From Lachancea dasiensis (lineage: Eukaryota > Ascomycota > Saccharomycetes > Saccharomycetales > Saccharomycetaceae), in NCBI GenBank assembly GCA_900074725.1, contig LT598454.1:812854-876853 (forward strand): DNA of 64,000 nucleotides, written 5' to 3'. The notes beneath the pieces were generated by a model. It ran no database searches and was not told where the DNA came from. It was given only the letters and a program-made list of their open reading frames with translations. Position numbers and translations under genes: made by a program. Below, one piece after another: positions 36,117 to 46,313 of the stretch. The first letter of the stretch is position 1. Each line of letters starts with the position of its first letter.

Positions 36117-37259
36117 TTATATCCAATCTTGTTCTGCTGCAACTTGACAAATTTTCTCCAGTGTGACAACTCTTGGATCGGGTTTATTGGAATCCTCCTG
36201 AAAACTGGAGCTATCTTCGTCCACTATTTCCTCGATATAGTAGAAAAATGGCTCTAGGACTATCATAATCTTCCAGAAATGCAGGGTTCCGCAGTTAGCG
36301 AAAAGAACATCAATTAAACACGGCAAGTACTCGAGCTCAATGTATTCTTCTGCGCTACAGACAAACTCGTCCAATTCAAAATCCTGCTCGTCTGCTGAGA
36401 GCGTAGCGTACATCTCTGACAATAGCGTTAACTCTTTGCTAATGGTCTTTGGAATATCTTGGCGTGCTTGCCATAAAAGACGCTGAGCTGTTTGCAGTTT
36501 TCCACTTTCAGTAGGATCTTCGGAATCCGTCAGCGACGCTGGCGGTTCCCGGTTGGCTGGCAAGAAGCCATTTCTTTCACTCTTTTCCATAAGTTCATTA
36601 TATTCGTTGTAAAGTGATATTATCTTCATCATCGGTTTGTACAACTGTTGGCATACTTTCTTTTCGCTATTCGGTATAATCACCTTTTCCAAAAAATGGT
36701 TGATAAGACCTTCCATGAAGTTGGCCCATATCGAGCTGAATACGTAGTTCTCGTCATGTTGAGCTTCACTGAAATTTTCGTTAATGTTCTGACGCATAAT
36801 TTCCTCTATCAGCGTGCCATATGGCTGTACCAAATGTGGTTCCTTCGACGTCTTCGGATCTTTTTCTTTTACTTTGGTTTTGGGTTGCTCTCTGATTTCG
36901 CCCTCCTTATCGAGCCAATAGTCTGCACCACCCCGTTGCGAGAGTGTAACCAGCAGCAGAAATAACCTTACTTTAGTCCACGGGAGTATACTCCTGGCCT
37001 GCATGTCGCTGATGATGTTAACTCCGCTGTTAATTTGTTTATGAATGCACTTGACGAACAAGATGATGTTGTGGGCACATTTTTCGCCATACTTATCAGC
37101 CAAATATGGCATAGAAGTGATGGCCTCATAGTTTGATTGGCGGAGGTTCATATGCTTCATGAAATTGAATCTGTACCTTACAGGAGTTTTGCCTGATCTG
37201 CGCCGACCGCAACGACTGCCACAATTTTCGGCACAAACAGCCTCTTCTGTTTTAACCAT
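36117..37259 (-). CDS. Uncharacterised protein, YKL075C-like
   Basis: 380 residues, mostly helical, soluble, with no catalytic motif I can name. A cysteine-bearing basic N-terminus (CAENCGSRCGRRR) precedes the body. An acidic stretch follows near residue 300 (DEQDFELDEF). Identity as the YKL075C orthologue is inferred mainly from position: it follows the YKL077W orthologue and precedes the MUD2/LHS1 (YKL074C/YKL073W) genes, in the expected orientation. S. cerevisiae YKL075C is about 450 residues and poorly characterised. It is convergent with PSG1, separated by about 80 bp. Confidence 0.65.
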   Translation of the reverse strand: MVKTEEAVCAENCGSRCGRRRSGKTPVRYRFNFMKHMNLRQSNYEAITSMPYLADKYGEKCAHNIILFVKCIHKQINSGVNIISDMQARSILPWTKVRLFLLLVTLSQRGGADYWLDKEGEIREQPKTKVKEKDPKTSKEPHLVQPYGTLIEEIMRQNINENFSEAQHDENYVFSSIWANFMEGLINHFLEKVIIPNSEKKVCQQLYKPMMKIISLYNEYNELMEKSERNGFLPANREPPASLTDSEDPTESGKLQTAQRLLWQARQDIPKTISKELTLLSEMYATLSADEQDFELDEFVCSAEEYIELEYLPCLIDVLFANCGTLHFWKIMIVLEPFFYYIEEIVDEDSSSFQEDSNKPDPRVVTLEKICQVAAEQDWI

Positions 37260-37766
37260 GGGTAGCGCAACCTATTTCTTACAAGACCGGACGTCAACTC
37301 TTAACCTCAAGGTGTGATGTTCTAATGCTACGGGCGGTACATCATAATCGATTCCCATCAGAAATTTTTCATTAAATTTCTACGAGTCGTTTATATGGGC
37401 GTACCTCAAGTTGCGACTGCAGAAATGAAGAGCTGACGCCGGGGAGGATTGACGTGATATATTCGGCTCAAATAAATAGTTGTGATGAATTGACCAAACC
37501 AGGCTTCGTTTTCGCTACCTACCAGCTAATAAGAACAATCAGCTCTACCTTTATTTGGACCCTATTTCAAGGTTAAACCTCAACTGTCCTAGAAATTTCA
37601 TTTGAGAACAATTGTTGACGTTAACCTCTCAAGCCGAGGTTCCCTATCTTAATAAGGCACGATCTTGCAAGCCGAACGTCTATACCAGGAGGATACTGCT
37701 TATATGCTTAATGTTACATTAATTTTATTCATTAATCATATGGCTAATTAATCTACAGGCTATATA
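37260..37766. other. Gap between YKL075C-like gene and FET3 3' end
   Basis: About 500 bp, the promoter of the YKL075C-like gene and the FET3 terminator region. It is AT-rich near 37680-37760. No gene is seen. Confidence 0.4.
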
Positions 37767-39617
37767 TTATTTGGTGACATCCCTTATCTCAGACGCCGAG
37801 TCGTCTTGACCTACCAGCTCGGTGATGTCGAGGTCAAGGTCATGAACCACTTTTTCTTCCACGTTTTTGATATCCATGAGACCATAGAAGGCAATGGTGA
37901 TGAGCCCCAATATAGCAGCCAAACACGAAAAAGTCATGGCCACAATGCCCTTAGCAGTGAAACCAGTTGGAATGAATTTCTCTTGCACATTCTCGCCGGC
38001 CAGGTTCATATAATCTTGAGAATTCCCGGCCGCATTGCCTTTAGTAGGAATGCCTACATTTTTGCAGACATTTTTGTGGTTATCAGTGAGTTGCTGCCCA
38101 TGCGAGGCCTGGATCGATAGTGGGTCTTCAATTAAAACAATAGCCAAGCCCTGAGTCAAATGCCATTCGATGTGACAGTGGAAAAACCATACACCGGGAT
38201 TGTCTGCCTTGAAACGAACGACAAAGTTGGACTGGGGCCGAACGTAAAGTGTATCTCTCATCATAGGATATTCGGGGAAAGCAGGGTGATCATCTTCCAG
38301 ATATGGATGAGGCACTTCGCCTAAAGCATCATCATACGCCTGATCTCTGACCATGGCTTGAAAGACGTGCCCGTGCAAATGGAAGGGATGAGTACCTGTG
38401 TCTTGGTTATTCAAAACGATTTCTATAATCTCGTCTTTTTCAAGCACGTAAGCGTGTGTGTTACTGCCGTAAACTTCGGCATTCACGGCATCGTCACCTG
38501 CAGACAAGGCAGTCAGCAATGTGGGCACTTTGGGCTCAGTGTATGTCAGATTGTTGAAAAATGCATAGTTGATACCGCTTCTTAGATTGTCCATTGTCAC
38601 GTTGACAACAATCTGATAGTCGGGATCACCGTAGGCCTCAACTTTGTCGTGAGGAACTAAATAGAAGTCGTCCAGGATATCCAGTTCGTCCACGTAATTT
38701 TGTTCAGGCAATGCCACGTCCTTGTTATAAACCATGTAGTTGGTGGTGTTCAATTGCAAGTCGCTGGGGACCAGGTCCAGCATGGTGTCGTCAAACTTCT
38801 GCATGATTGCAAAGTTCTTAGAAGTGCCGTTCTTCGTGTGGATCAAAACTGCATAACGTTGAGCTGTGGTGATGTACAGCATATCTGTCGTGTTTTTCTC
38901 CGTGTACACACCGTCCACCTCTACTACCGTCATTTCGTGATCCTCGATCCACAAGTATTGGGAGACAAATCCACCGGTGTTGACAATACGCAGCAGGTAT
39001 GTGGTGTCGGGTTCAACCTCCCAGGTCATGTTACGCGTGTTGTTCATAATCAAATTCTGTGGGATTGGCTCAGCACCGGTAGGATTGTAGACACTCATAA
39101 AGTCTTTGTTCAGGACGTCAGCAACATCATGGTACCATTCTCCCAATTGCAAAACCACGTCCTCATCGTAGTCGTAGGGAAAATCATCATCTTCAATAAC
39201 AAAAGCACCGCGCATACCGTCTTGGTACTGGCCCTTCGTGTGCGAGTGGTACCAGTACGTACCCACGTTGCCGTCCACAGTGAAGTTGTACAAGAAAGTG
39301 TCACCAGGCCCAATCGGACACTGAGACACCATGGGAGGCCCGTCCATTTGACTGCTGTTTTTCTGGAACATACCGTGGAAGTGAAGGGTGGTATTGCGGT
39401 CGTCAAACCCGTTGTTCAGATACAACTCGATTCTGTCACCTTTCTTGACTCTGACATCGGGCCATGGCCATTGACCGTTACACGTGATCACAGGTCTGTC
39501 CTTCCCACCATCCACATTCTGCACGCCCCACCCAGTGGTCCAGTTATAAACGTGGGTTTCCGCCAAGACAGATTGGACTGCCAGAGCCGCCGTCAGGGCA
39601 AGCCAGCCAAGAAACAT
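37767..39617 (-). CDS. FET3: Multicopper ferroxidase Fet3
   Basis: 616 residues. A signal peptide (1-19) precedes three cupredoxin domains with all copper ligands: HFHG near 79-82, WYHSH near 122-126, HPFHLHGH at 410-417 and HCHIEWH at 480-486, with Leu in the axial position as in Fet3. Glu183 (GAEP) and Asp406, the residues that make Fet3 accept Fe(II), are present. A single C-terminal membrane segment (about 560-585) anchors it. Fet3 oxidises Fe(II) to Fe(III) for the permease Ftr1 at the plasma membrane. Position matches YMR058W (636 residues). Aft-type sites lie upstream. Confidence 0.93.
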   Translation of the reverse strand: MFLGWLALTAALAVQSVLAETHVYNWTTGWGVQNVDGGKDRPVITCNGQWPWPDVRVKKGDRIELYLNNGFDDRNTTLHFHGMFQKNSSQMDGPPMVSQCPIGPGDTFLYNFTVDGNVGTYWYHSHTKGQYQDGMRGAFVIEDDDFPYDYDEDVVLQLGEWYHDVADVLNKDFMSVYNPTGAEPIPQNLIMNNTRNMTWEVEPDTTYLLRIVNTGGFVSQYLWIEDHEMTVVEVDGVYTEKNTTDMLYITTAQRYAVLIHTKNGTSKNFAIMQKFDDTMLDLVPSDLQLNTTNYMVYNKDVALPEQNYVDELDILDDFYLVPHDKVEAYGDPDYQIVVNVTMDNLRSGINYAFFNNLTYTEPKVPTLLTALSAGDDAVNAEVYGSNTHAYVLEKDEIIEIVLNNQDTGTHPFHLHGHVFQAMVRDQAYDDALGEVPHPYLEDDHPAFPEYPMMRDTLYVRPQSNFVVRFKADNPGVWFFHCHIEWHLTQGLAIVLIEDPLSIQASHGQQLTDNHKNVCKNVGIPTKGNAAGNSQDYMNLAGENVQEKFIPTGFTAKGIVAMTFSCLAAILGLITIAFYGLMDIKNVEEKVVHDLDLDITELVGQDDSASEIRDVTK

Positions 39618-40025
39618 TATGAACTTCTGCTAATAATGTTTTGTCTCGGAGAACTAAACTGCTGACGCTCTCGAGATGACTTTTATTGCTCATCTCAAGA
39701 ACACTTTCTGCCCATCGAGAATTGGCTCCCGCAGTTATATAAGACCTTTTTCGGGACTTGGCCCGTATCCCATGCGGTCAGCATTCCTAGGTGCGATAAT
39801 GCGAATTTTTCGAGTCAATTCAGTAAATTTACGCCTATTTTTTTTATTTTGGGTGGGCCTTCGAGATACCCTGCATGATTAACGAGAAGGAACCATTAGT
39901 CTCGGGAGACGTTGCCCTGGATGTAGCTTAGTAGCGTAGTAGGTATCATATTTCGATGGGTGCGATCCGATACCGGTACTCGTTTTCCCAGAATCACTCC
40001 CATGACAGGGCATGCGACGACTGAT

Positions 40026-40155
40026 TGCACCTATCGTAGCATGTGCGGTATGTTTTGAAGGCGAAAATACTGCAGCTGGGTGCATATATGGGTTTCGGGG
40101 TGCACTTGGCTAAATCCAACCTGTAAAAGGGCCGATTCCGGAAAGCTTGGGTGCA
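40026..40155. promoter_or_regulatory. Cluster of Aft1/Aft2-type iron-responsive sites
   Basis: GGGTGCA, the complement of the Aft core TGCACCC, occurs at 40078-40084, 40098-40104 and 40149-40155, and TGCACC at 40026-40031. All lie 410-540 bp upstream of the FET3 ATG in the divergent FET3-BUB2 gap (39618-40921). Aft1 activates the high-affinity iron uptake genes through such sites. The rest of the gap holds no gene that I can support. Confidence 0.65.
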
Positions 40156-40921
40156 GAACGAGATCGCGGCCCGAGGTTTGTTAGCGAGTTTCTGAGGTTG
40201 CCAAGAAAACTGATGCATTATTGGAAGTCCCAAGAGAAGTGGATTTGGATGGATTGGTTGGCGATTGGCCCATCTGCCTGAGTATAGGTAACTTGCACAA
40301 ATGGCCCTTGTGACCTTGGTGGTGGGAGAAGCTGACTGTGCCAAACGTAATGCTTATCTGGCAAGCTTTATGTGCAGCGAGAGGCACCAGCAGCCAAAAC
40401 TATCGAAAGGCAACACGCTCCAGTGCGGTTAACAAATGGGATAGCTCGAGTTGAAAGCCACCAGAACGCCCAAAACTGCTGGGTAACGTTCATTTATGAT
40501 AATACTCGAATGAGCGTGTGCATTCCCAATCGCGTGATCGTAGGGTCGGGTTGGGTCCAACTCCAAAGTAGCTAAGCTGTTTTCCCTGACATTTGCCACG
40601 AGTAGGAGAATGTAATCGTTTTTGTGGGAGTTCCGTAGAACGAACTGCCGAGGCGGTTTGAGCCCCCGAGATAGATATACAGTCCACAATCTTTGAAAAC
40701 TATGATCTCGAAGGCAGAGAAGCATTGGCGATTGCTGAGCTTCAATCCTTTCTGAAGCAGGACCCGCCTGTTATGCGTCCGAAGCCGTGATGTTTACATA
40801 CTCCTACACACTATAGATTCTTGTCTAGACCCTTTATGTTTACAATTAAAAGATAATCACAATGTTATGATGAAAGAACATTTTACTCTCAGTTTAGCAA
40901 ATAACGAAGCTCTGCTTAGAT

Positions 40922-41830
40922 ATGAGTTCAATAGAAAAGTTCTTGAACCAGCAACCTTTGATCGTCCACTCCTCGCTAGCACAACTTCGGTATCTGGTAC
41001 TTAGCGAGGGTATCCCAATCGCGAAAGACAAACCAGCAGCGCGACTGAGAAGTAACGTATGGTCGGTATTAGCACGTTCATCTATGGACGGTGCCACCTC
41101 CGATTACGTCTCCCTGGTACGGCGGGGCCCACCTCCACATTCCGTGTACTCCAAAATCAAAAATGACACCTTCCGGACGCTGAATACCGATCCACAGTTC
41201 GTAGCTTGCGTCTCAGAAGACGCAATTACAAGGTGCCTCTCTTGCTTCGCGTGGTCCGTTATTGACAACCCAGAAGAGGATTTTGAACTAAGTACTTACG
41301 TGCAGGGCATGAACGTTCTGCTAGCTCCCATATTGTACACTTGTCCGTCAGAGCCCATGGCGTTTAAGCTGTTCCAGTCTCTGTGCCACGACCACATCAG
41401 AACCTACTTAAATCAAAGTCTTACAGGAGTGCACAACGGTGCCAAGCTTCTAGATATGTGTCTCAAGGTTATAGACCCAAAACTCAGCAAGTTTTTGGCG
41501 GATAATCTTTTAACTGCAGAGATTTACGGGATTCCATCAATACTTACGCTCTCCAGCTGTACAAAGCCCTTAGACCAGGTGTGCAAACTCTGGGATTTCA
41601 TGTTTGCGTACGGATTTCATATGAACATTCTATTTATTGTCGCGCAACTGGTGGTCATACGGGGTCGCATTTTGAAAAGCAACTCTCCCATGAATTTGCT
41701 GCGTGTTTTTCCCGAGTTTGATGCCGAAGAGATCATACGACTAGGCGTTGGTTTTGTTGCCAAGCTACCGACCCAAATGTATGACTTGCTAGTACGACAT
41801 CTCGAAGATCCGGATTTGATAGTTGATTGA
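40922..41830 (+). CDS. BUB2: Mitotic exit checkpoint GAP subunit Bub2
   Basis: 302 residues, against 306 in S. cerevisiae (YMR055C). It is a single TBC (Rab-GAP-like) domain with the dual fingers visible: Arg85 in IKNDTFRT and Gln128 in TYVQGMN. With Bfa1, Bub2 forms the GAP for the GTPase Tem1 on spindle pole bodies and holds the mitotic exit network off until the spindle is aligned. It is divergent from FET3 and convergent with MUD2, 70 bp apart. Confidence 0.92.
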   Translation: MSSIEKFLNQQPLIVHSSLAQLRYLVLSEGIPIAKDKPAARLRSNVWSVLARSSMDGATSDYVSLVRRGPPPHSVYSKIKNDTFRTLNTDPQFVACVSEDAITRCLSCFAWSVIDNPEEDFELSTYVQGMNVLLAPILYTCPSEPMAFKLFQSLCHDHIRTYLNQSLTGVHNGAKLLDMCLKVIDPKLSKFLADNLLTAEIYGIPSILTLSSCTKPLDQVCKLWDFMFAYGFHMNILFIVAQLVVIRGRILKSNSPMNLLRVFPEFDAEEIIRLGVGFVAKLPTQMYDLLVRHLEDPDLIVD

Positions 41831-41898
41831 AGGGGAATTGGAGCTATATATTGGTGACCTACCAAGTCACCAGCCAGGGATTTTACATCTAGTTCTGG

Positions 41899-43317
41899 TC
41901 ATAATATATCCATGTTATAGTCCCGCTCGCTAAAATACGAGCAGATCACAGTTCTGTCGTTAAATTGGCTCCCGGGAAGCTTCTGCATGGCTGTGCGAGC
42001 GCTATCAACGTTTTGGAATTTCACAAAAATCTTACCAATCCCCTCCTGAATAGTTTCAAAGCTTGTACGATAATCAGCGCCTGGTTTGGGTATTTTTACG
42101 CTCTCAATCTCACCGAAGGAAGACATCATTGACGATTTGGTCATACAATCGTACAGTTCTTTAACAAAATCCTCGTTTTTCAAATCTTTGCCATCTACGC
42201 AGTTCAGTAACATTATAACCTTTGAGGGCCCCCGGTCTTGTTGGGCTACGAGTTGCGGCAGTTGCTGAAAAGTCAACTCTGTAAAAGTTTGATGCAACTT
42301 GGAATCATTGGGTCTAATCCACTTGTACTTGGAGTTCTCGATCTTCCAGGTGATTGGGTCTATCAGTGCAGTGCCCGTAAACTCCTGCGAAGGGCCTACC
42401 GTTATCAGCTTCAGCCAGTTCACCTCAATGCCGTCTTCAGCTAGACTGTTTTTGAGCGACTCCTCGTCAGTGGGCCCCAAGTCTAACAACGCAACAACCT
42501 GGCCCTCGCAGATAGCTTCTTCGTGTTCGGCCTTACGCACACATTCCCCAGGTCTCTGCCAAATAAACTTGGATCCGGTCTTGGCTTCAATGTACTTTTG
42601 ACAGCTTAGGACTATCGTCGTAATTTCTTCGCTGCTAAAATGCAACAATAATCGATTGTCTTGTAAAAATCTGGCATCCTTGACATTGTGAACTTCACCA
42701 ACGAGGCTGACGAAGTCCTTGATGTAATTTTGAGCCCTCTCCATTTCCGTTTTGCCGGAGCCCACCGATGTCAAAATCAAAATTTGGTTATATTTCGTTT
42801 TGCTCATATTTACTCTCGTGGGGTCCTCAAATAAGATCCGTGTGCGCCGAGTGAGAACTCCACTCGAGACAATTCCGTCCAGCTTGGAGTGGTCCAAATC
42901 CTGCGGCTGGCCCGGCAGTGGAAATAGGCCGGACAATTTAGCTCTTTCCGCAGGAACATTTTCGAATCCCTTAGGGGGCCTGTCCCAGAGTGTAGGGCGG
43001 AGTCGTTTGCGTTCGCCTAGTGGTACTACCATTGACCAGTTCACGTTAGCTGTATTCCAGTCGTTCGCACTATTTATACCCACATTACTGCCGGTGCTTC
43101 CAAAGTTCCTGTTATCATATCTTGCATCGCTTCTGAACCTGCCTCCGCCGCCATTTCTGTAGCTCGTTCCACCTCCATACCTCGAACTTTGACGTTCTTG
43201 GTATCTGCTTCCGCTCGAATTCCTATTAGCTCTGTTGTCTCTGCTTCGATAGCTCTTGTTTTCGAAATTCTCCGCTGGACCAGCAGGAAAACGTCTGTTT
43301 CCGCCATTGAAACTCAT
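41899..43317 (-). CDS. MUD2: Branch-site splicing factor Mud2 (U2AF65-like)
   Basis: 472 residues, against 527 in S. cerevisiae (YKL074C). The N-terminal 75 residues are rich in Arg, Ser, Gly and Asn (RS/RG-like). The middle is poorly conserved. The C-terminal RRM-like UHM domain ends in AMQKLPGSQFNDRTVICSYF, which matches the U2AF65 family end and would bind the ligand motif of Msl5/BBP. Mud2 joins the U1 snRNP in the commitment complex at the branch site. Neighbour LHS1 matches S. cerevisiae order. Confidence 0.85.
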   Translation of the reverse strand: MSFNGGNRRFPAGPAENFENKSYRSRDNRANRNSSGSRYQERQSSRYGGGTSYRNGGGGRFRSDARYDNRNFGSTGSNVGINSANDWNTANVNWSMVVPLGERKRLRPTLWDRPPKGFENVPAERAKLSGLFPLPGQPQDLDHSKLDGIVSSGVLTRRTRILFEDPTRVNMSKTKYNQILILTSVGSGKTEMERAQNYIKDFVSLVGEVHNVKDARFLQDNRLLLHFSSEEITTIVLSCQKYIEAKTGSKFIWQRPGECVRKAEHEEAICEGQVVALLDLGPTDEESLKNSLAEDGIEVNWLKLITVGPSQEFTGTALIDPITWKIENSKYKWIRPNDSKLHQTFTELTFQQLPQLVAQQDRGPSKVIMLLNCVDGKDLKNEDFVKELYDCMTKSSMMSSFGEIESVKIPKPGADYRTSFETIQEGIGKIFVKFQNVDSARTAMQKLPGSQFNDRTVICSYFSERDYNMDIL

Positions 43318-43529
43318 TTTATAAATACAAGCCTAAATGTTTCAAATATCTGGTCTAAACAGTACGTCCTGGCCCAAGATGTGCCAAATGGTAGTGTTTT
43401 TAGCTTTGATTAAACTCAGAGATGAGCTGTTGGCGTACTTAACTTTCAAAAATATAAAGTAGCCGTGCTTGAATATGACAACTAAGCAAATAGAACACTT
43501 TTGACCAAAAAGCACAATCGCAAGAAAGA

Positions 43530-46178
43530 ATGAGGCTCTTAGCACTTGTTTATTGCCTCTTAACTGTCTTCAGCATTTCCCAATGCGCATTACTTGGGTT
43601 TGATTACGGCGAGGAGTTCAGTAAAGCCATGTTGGTCTCGCCACATGCTCCCTTGGAACTAGTCCTAACCGCAGATAGTAAGCGAAAGGATGTATCCGGA
43701 TTGGCTCTTAAGAAGTGGAGATCAGACATTGAAAGGGTCTTTGGCTCTGGAATTGCGTCTTCGCAGGTAAAAACGCCCAATGGCGCACTATTACATGTGA
43801 AATCGCTGCTGGGGAAGCAAATCGACGGAACGTTTAGTCATTACCACAAGTGCCACCCTGGTGTTGTGTTTCAACCCACACCGCGTGACACAGTGGCATT
43901 GGAAGGCTTGGGCTATAGATATTCGGTAGAGGAGGTTTTGGCGATGAATCTGGAGGAAACGATTGCGAGAGCTAACGCCCTCTTGCGATATGACAAGTCG
44001 ATTACTGACAGAGTTGATTCCATTGCGATTACTGTACCGGAATACTTTACACAAGGGCAGAGACACGCTCTCCTCACGACTGCCGAACTGCCTGCCGGAG
44101 TTCGAGCACATCTGGTAAACGACGGTCTGACAGTGGCTATCGATTTTGCCGTCAAGCAAAGGAATTTCCCTGCAGGTGAAAAGCAGCATTTCATTCTCTA
44201 TGATATGGGTAGTGGCTCGACGCGAGTCTCGCTGATTTCCATCGAGCAGCCCATAAATATTTCAGAACCGTTGATCTTGGACTTCATTGGATATGGTTAT
44301 GATGCAGGTCTTGGCGGCTCTCATTTCACTTCCAACGTGGCAGACATCTTAAAGAATAAGTTCTTAGAACAAAATCCTAGCGTAAGAACCAGCAGCTTGG
44401 AAAAGAACTCCAGAGCTATGGTTAGGCTTCAACAAGCCGCCGAAAAAGCCAAATTGATCCTAAGTGCAAACGCTGATGCGTCCGTCAACATCGAGTCTTT
44501 GTACAATGATCTTGACTTCAAAACGTCGATCACGCGCCAAGAGTTTGAAGAGTTTTGCGAAGACTTGATTGTGAGAATTAATGCGCCGATTTTTGAGGCC
44601 CTAGAAAACCAGTTTCTCGAAAGGGTTGACCTTAAAGATATTAAATCTTTAATTTTAACAGGCGGGGCCTCGAGGACGCCTATGGTTCAAAAACAGCTCT
44701 CGGACTATTTCGGAGAAGACGTCGTGGCGAAGAATGTGAATGCTGATGAGTCTTCCGTTAATGGTGCGACTCTCAGGGGCATTCAGCTTTTTAAGTCGTT
44801 CCAAACCAAGCCCCTCGAAGTTGTAGACCGCTCGATTTACAGTTATGGTGTGGTCATTAATGAAAGTTCGGCACCGGCTGAGATTTTTGGGCGCGGATCG
44901 CAATACCCAAACTTAACGTCCTATTTAATCCCACCACAAAGCAATCTTAGCCACTTTTCTATTGACTTACGTGAAGATGATATGATATTCAAGAGCCATA
45001 TTGTCGATACAGACCCTATTTCCAGCAAGTTTTCCCCTGAGAAGTGTCCCCTGGGAGTCGCATACAATCTGACTTTCACACTTTCACAAGGCAGAATTTT
45101 TGACCTGGACGCGATTGAGGCGATTTGCGGGCAAAATTCAGACAGTACCGACGGAATCTTCAAAAAGCGGTTTGCTGGTGGCGATCTTTCGAGCGAATCG
45201 CCAAACGAAGATGGTGAACCAGTTGATTCAGGTGTGGATAGAGTCAAAAAACTTAAAACCAAAGCAATCTTCCCTAAGGTTGCTCCTATGAGTACCTCGG
45301 AGCGTTTGACAATTAAAAAACATATGGAAACAATGAGTCAAAAGGATGCACAAAGACTAAAAATAGAGGAACTGGTAAACACGTTGGAAAGCACTCTTTA
45401 TGACACTAGAGCATACTTAGAAAATGAGAACGTTTCCAGTGAGGGCCCGTCAGAGACTTTAGAGACGTTGAGTAATTTGGTTGGTGAATATTTGGACTGG
45501 CTTGACTATGAGGCGGACGATGCATCAATTGAAATTTTGGACAGGAAAATCAAAACGATTGTTGAATTGAGAGAGCGAGTGGTTCTATACCTGAGCTCAT
45601 CTGGAGAACCACTTGACTATGATCAATTTTTGCAACTTTATGGTACTGGCCTGGACTTGATAAAATCATTTGAGAACAGCCAGCAGGTTGAAAATACTAC
45701 CCTCGAAGCCTTGCGTGACAGTTTCAGTGATGTTGAGTTAGATGTGGTTAAAGAATTTAAGAAAATCAAAGCTCCTCGCCACTTAGCTCTACCTGCATAC
45801 AAGCTGAAAGAAGCTAAAGAAAGCATGGAAAAAATAATTGCTAGTATAAATGCCATACTAGACCCCTCTCTCATGAGTATTTCACCTCGTGAGAATTTGG
45901 TTTCGTTAAAACTACAATTTGACGATGCCTTCAGTGATCTCAAGAAATATTGGGAGATCGATGAAGGAATTCAGAAGTTCAGATTAAACGAGCTGTCCTC
46001 ACTTTATAGCAGACGTCTGAGAGTGATAAAAAAACGGGAGGAGCGCAAGAAAAGCCAAGAAATGACCTCACTTCAAGATTCTAACTTCACTTCCGGTACT
46101 GACAATCAGATGTCTTCGACCAGCTCCAATCCTCAGGAGTCATCTAGTACCACTCTCCTTGAGCATGATGAATTGTAA
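43530..46178 (+). CDS. LHS1: ER-lumenal Hsp70-family chaperone Lhs1
   Basis: 882 residues, against 881 in S. cerevisiae (YKL073W). A signal peptide (about 1-20) leads straight into the actin-like ATPase domain (LLGFDYGEEFSKAML), with the phosphate-2 loop FILYDMGSGSTRVS and the adenosine motif LILTGGASRTPMVQ. The substrate domain is followed by a long helical Grp170-type C-terminus. The protein ends HDEL, the ER retrieval signal. Lhs1 aids post-translational translocation and acts as nucleotide exchange factor for Kar2. It is divergent from MUD2 and convergent with STV1. Confidence 0.95.
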   Translation: MRLLALVYCLLTVFSISQCALLGFDYGEEFSKAMLVSPHAPLELVLTADSKRKDVSGLALKKWRSDIERVFGSGIASSQVKTPNGALLHVKSLLGKQIDGTFSHYHKCHPGVVFQPTPRDTVALEGLGYRYSVEEVLAMNLEETIARANALLRYDKSITDRVDSIAITVPEYFTQGQRHALLTTAELPAGVRAHLVNDGLTVAIDFAVKQRNFPAGEKQHFILYDMGSGSTRVSLISIEQPINISEPLILDFIGYGYDAGLGGSHFTSNVADILKNKFLEQNPSVRTSSLEKNSRAMVRLQQAAEKAKLILSANADASVNIESLYNDLDFKTSITRQEFEEFCEDLIVRINAPIFEALENQFLERVDLKDIKSLILTGGASRTPMVQKQLSDYFGEDVVAKNVNADESSVNGATLRGIQLFKSFQTKPLEVVDRSIYSYGVVINESSAPAEIFGRGSQYPNLTSYLIPPQSNLSHFSIDLREDDMIFKSHIVDTDPISSKFSPEKCPLGVAYNLTFTLSQGRIFDLDAIEAICGQNSDSTDGIFKKRFAGGDLSSESPNEDGEPVDSGVDRVKKLKTKAIFPKVAPMSTSERLTIKKHMETMSQKDAQRLKIEELVNTLESTLYDTRAYLENENVSSEGPSETLETLSNLVGEYLDWLDYEADDASIEILDRKIKTIVELRERVVLYLSSSGEPLDYDQFLQLYGTGLDLIKSFENSQQVENTTLEALRDSFSDVELDVVKEFKKIKAPRHLALPAYKLKEAKESMEKIIASINAILDPSLMSISPRENLVSLKLQFDDAFSDLKKYWEIDEGIQKFRLNELSSLYSRRLRVIKKREERKKSQEMTSLQDSNFTSGTDNQMSSTSSNPQESSSTTLLEHDEL

Positions 46179-46313
46179 ATAAAAGTGCATATATGTTCTG
46201 GTTGTGGCTATTTAAGCATATAGTTCAATACTTAGAATTAACTTCCAACGTTATCAAATCTCGTTAAAACTTTTCACCGTCTTTTTGATATATGCGAACT
46301 ATATATTTATATT

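Noticed and set aside
39676-40725. Several 60-116 codon frames in the FET3-BUB2 gap
   Set aside because: They overlap each other on both strands, lack recognisable families and span the Aft-site cluster.
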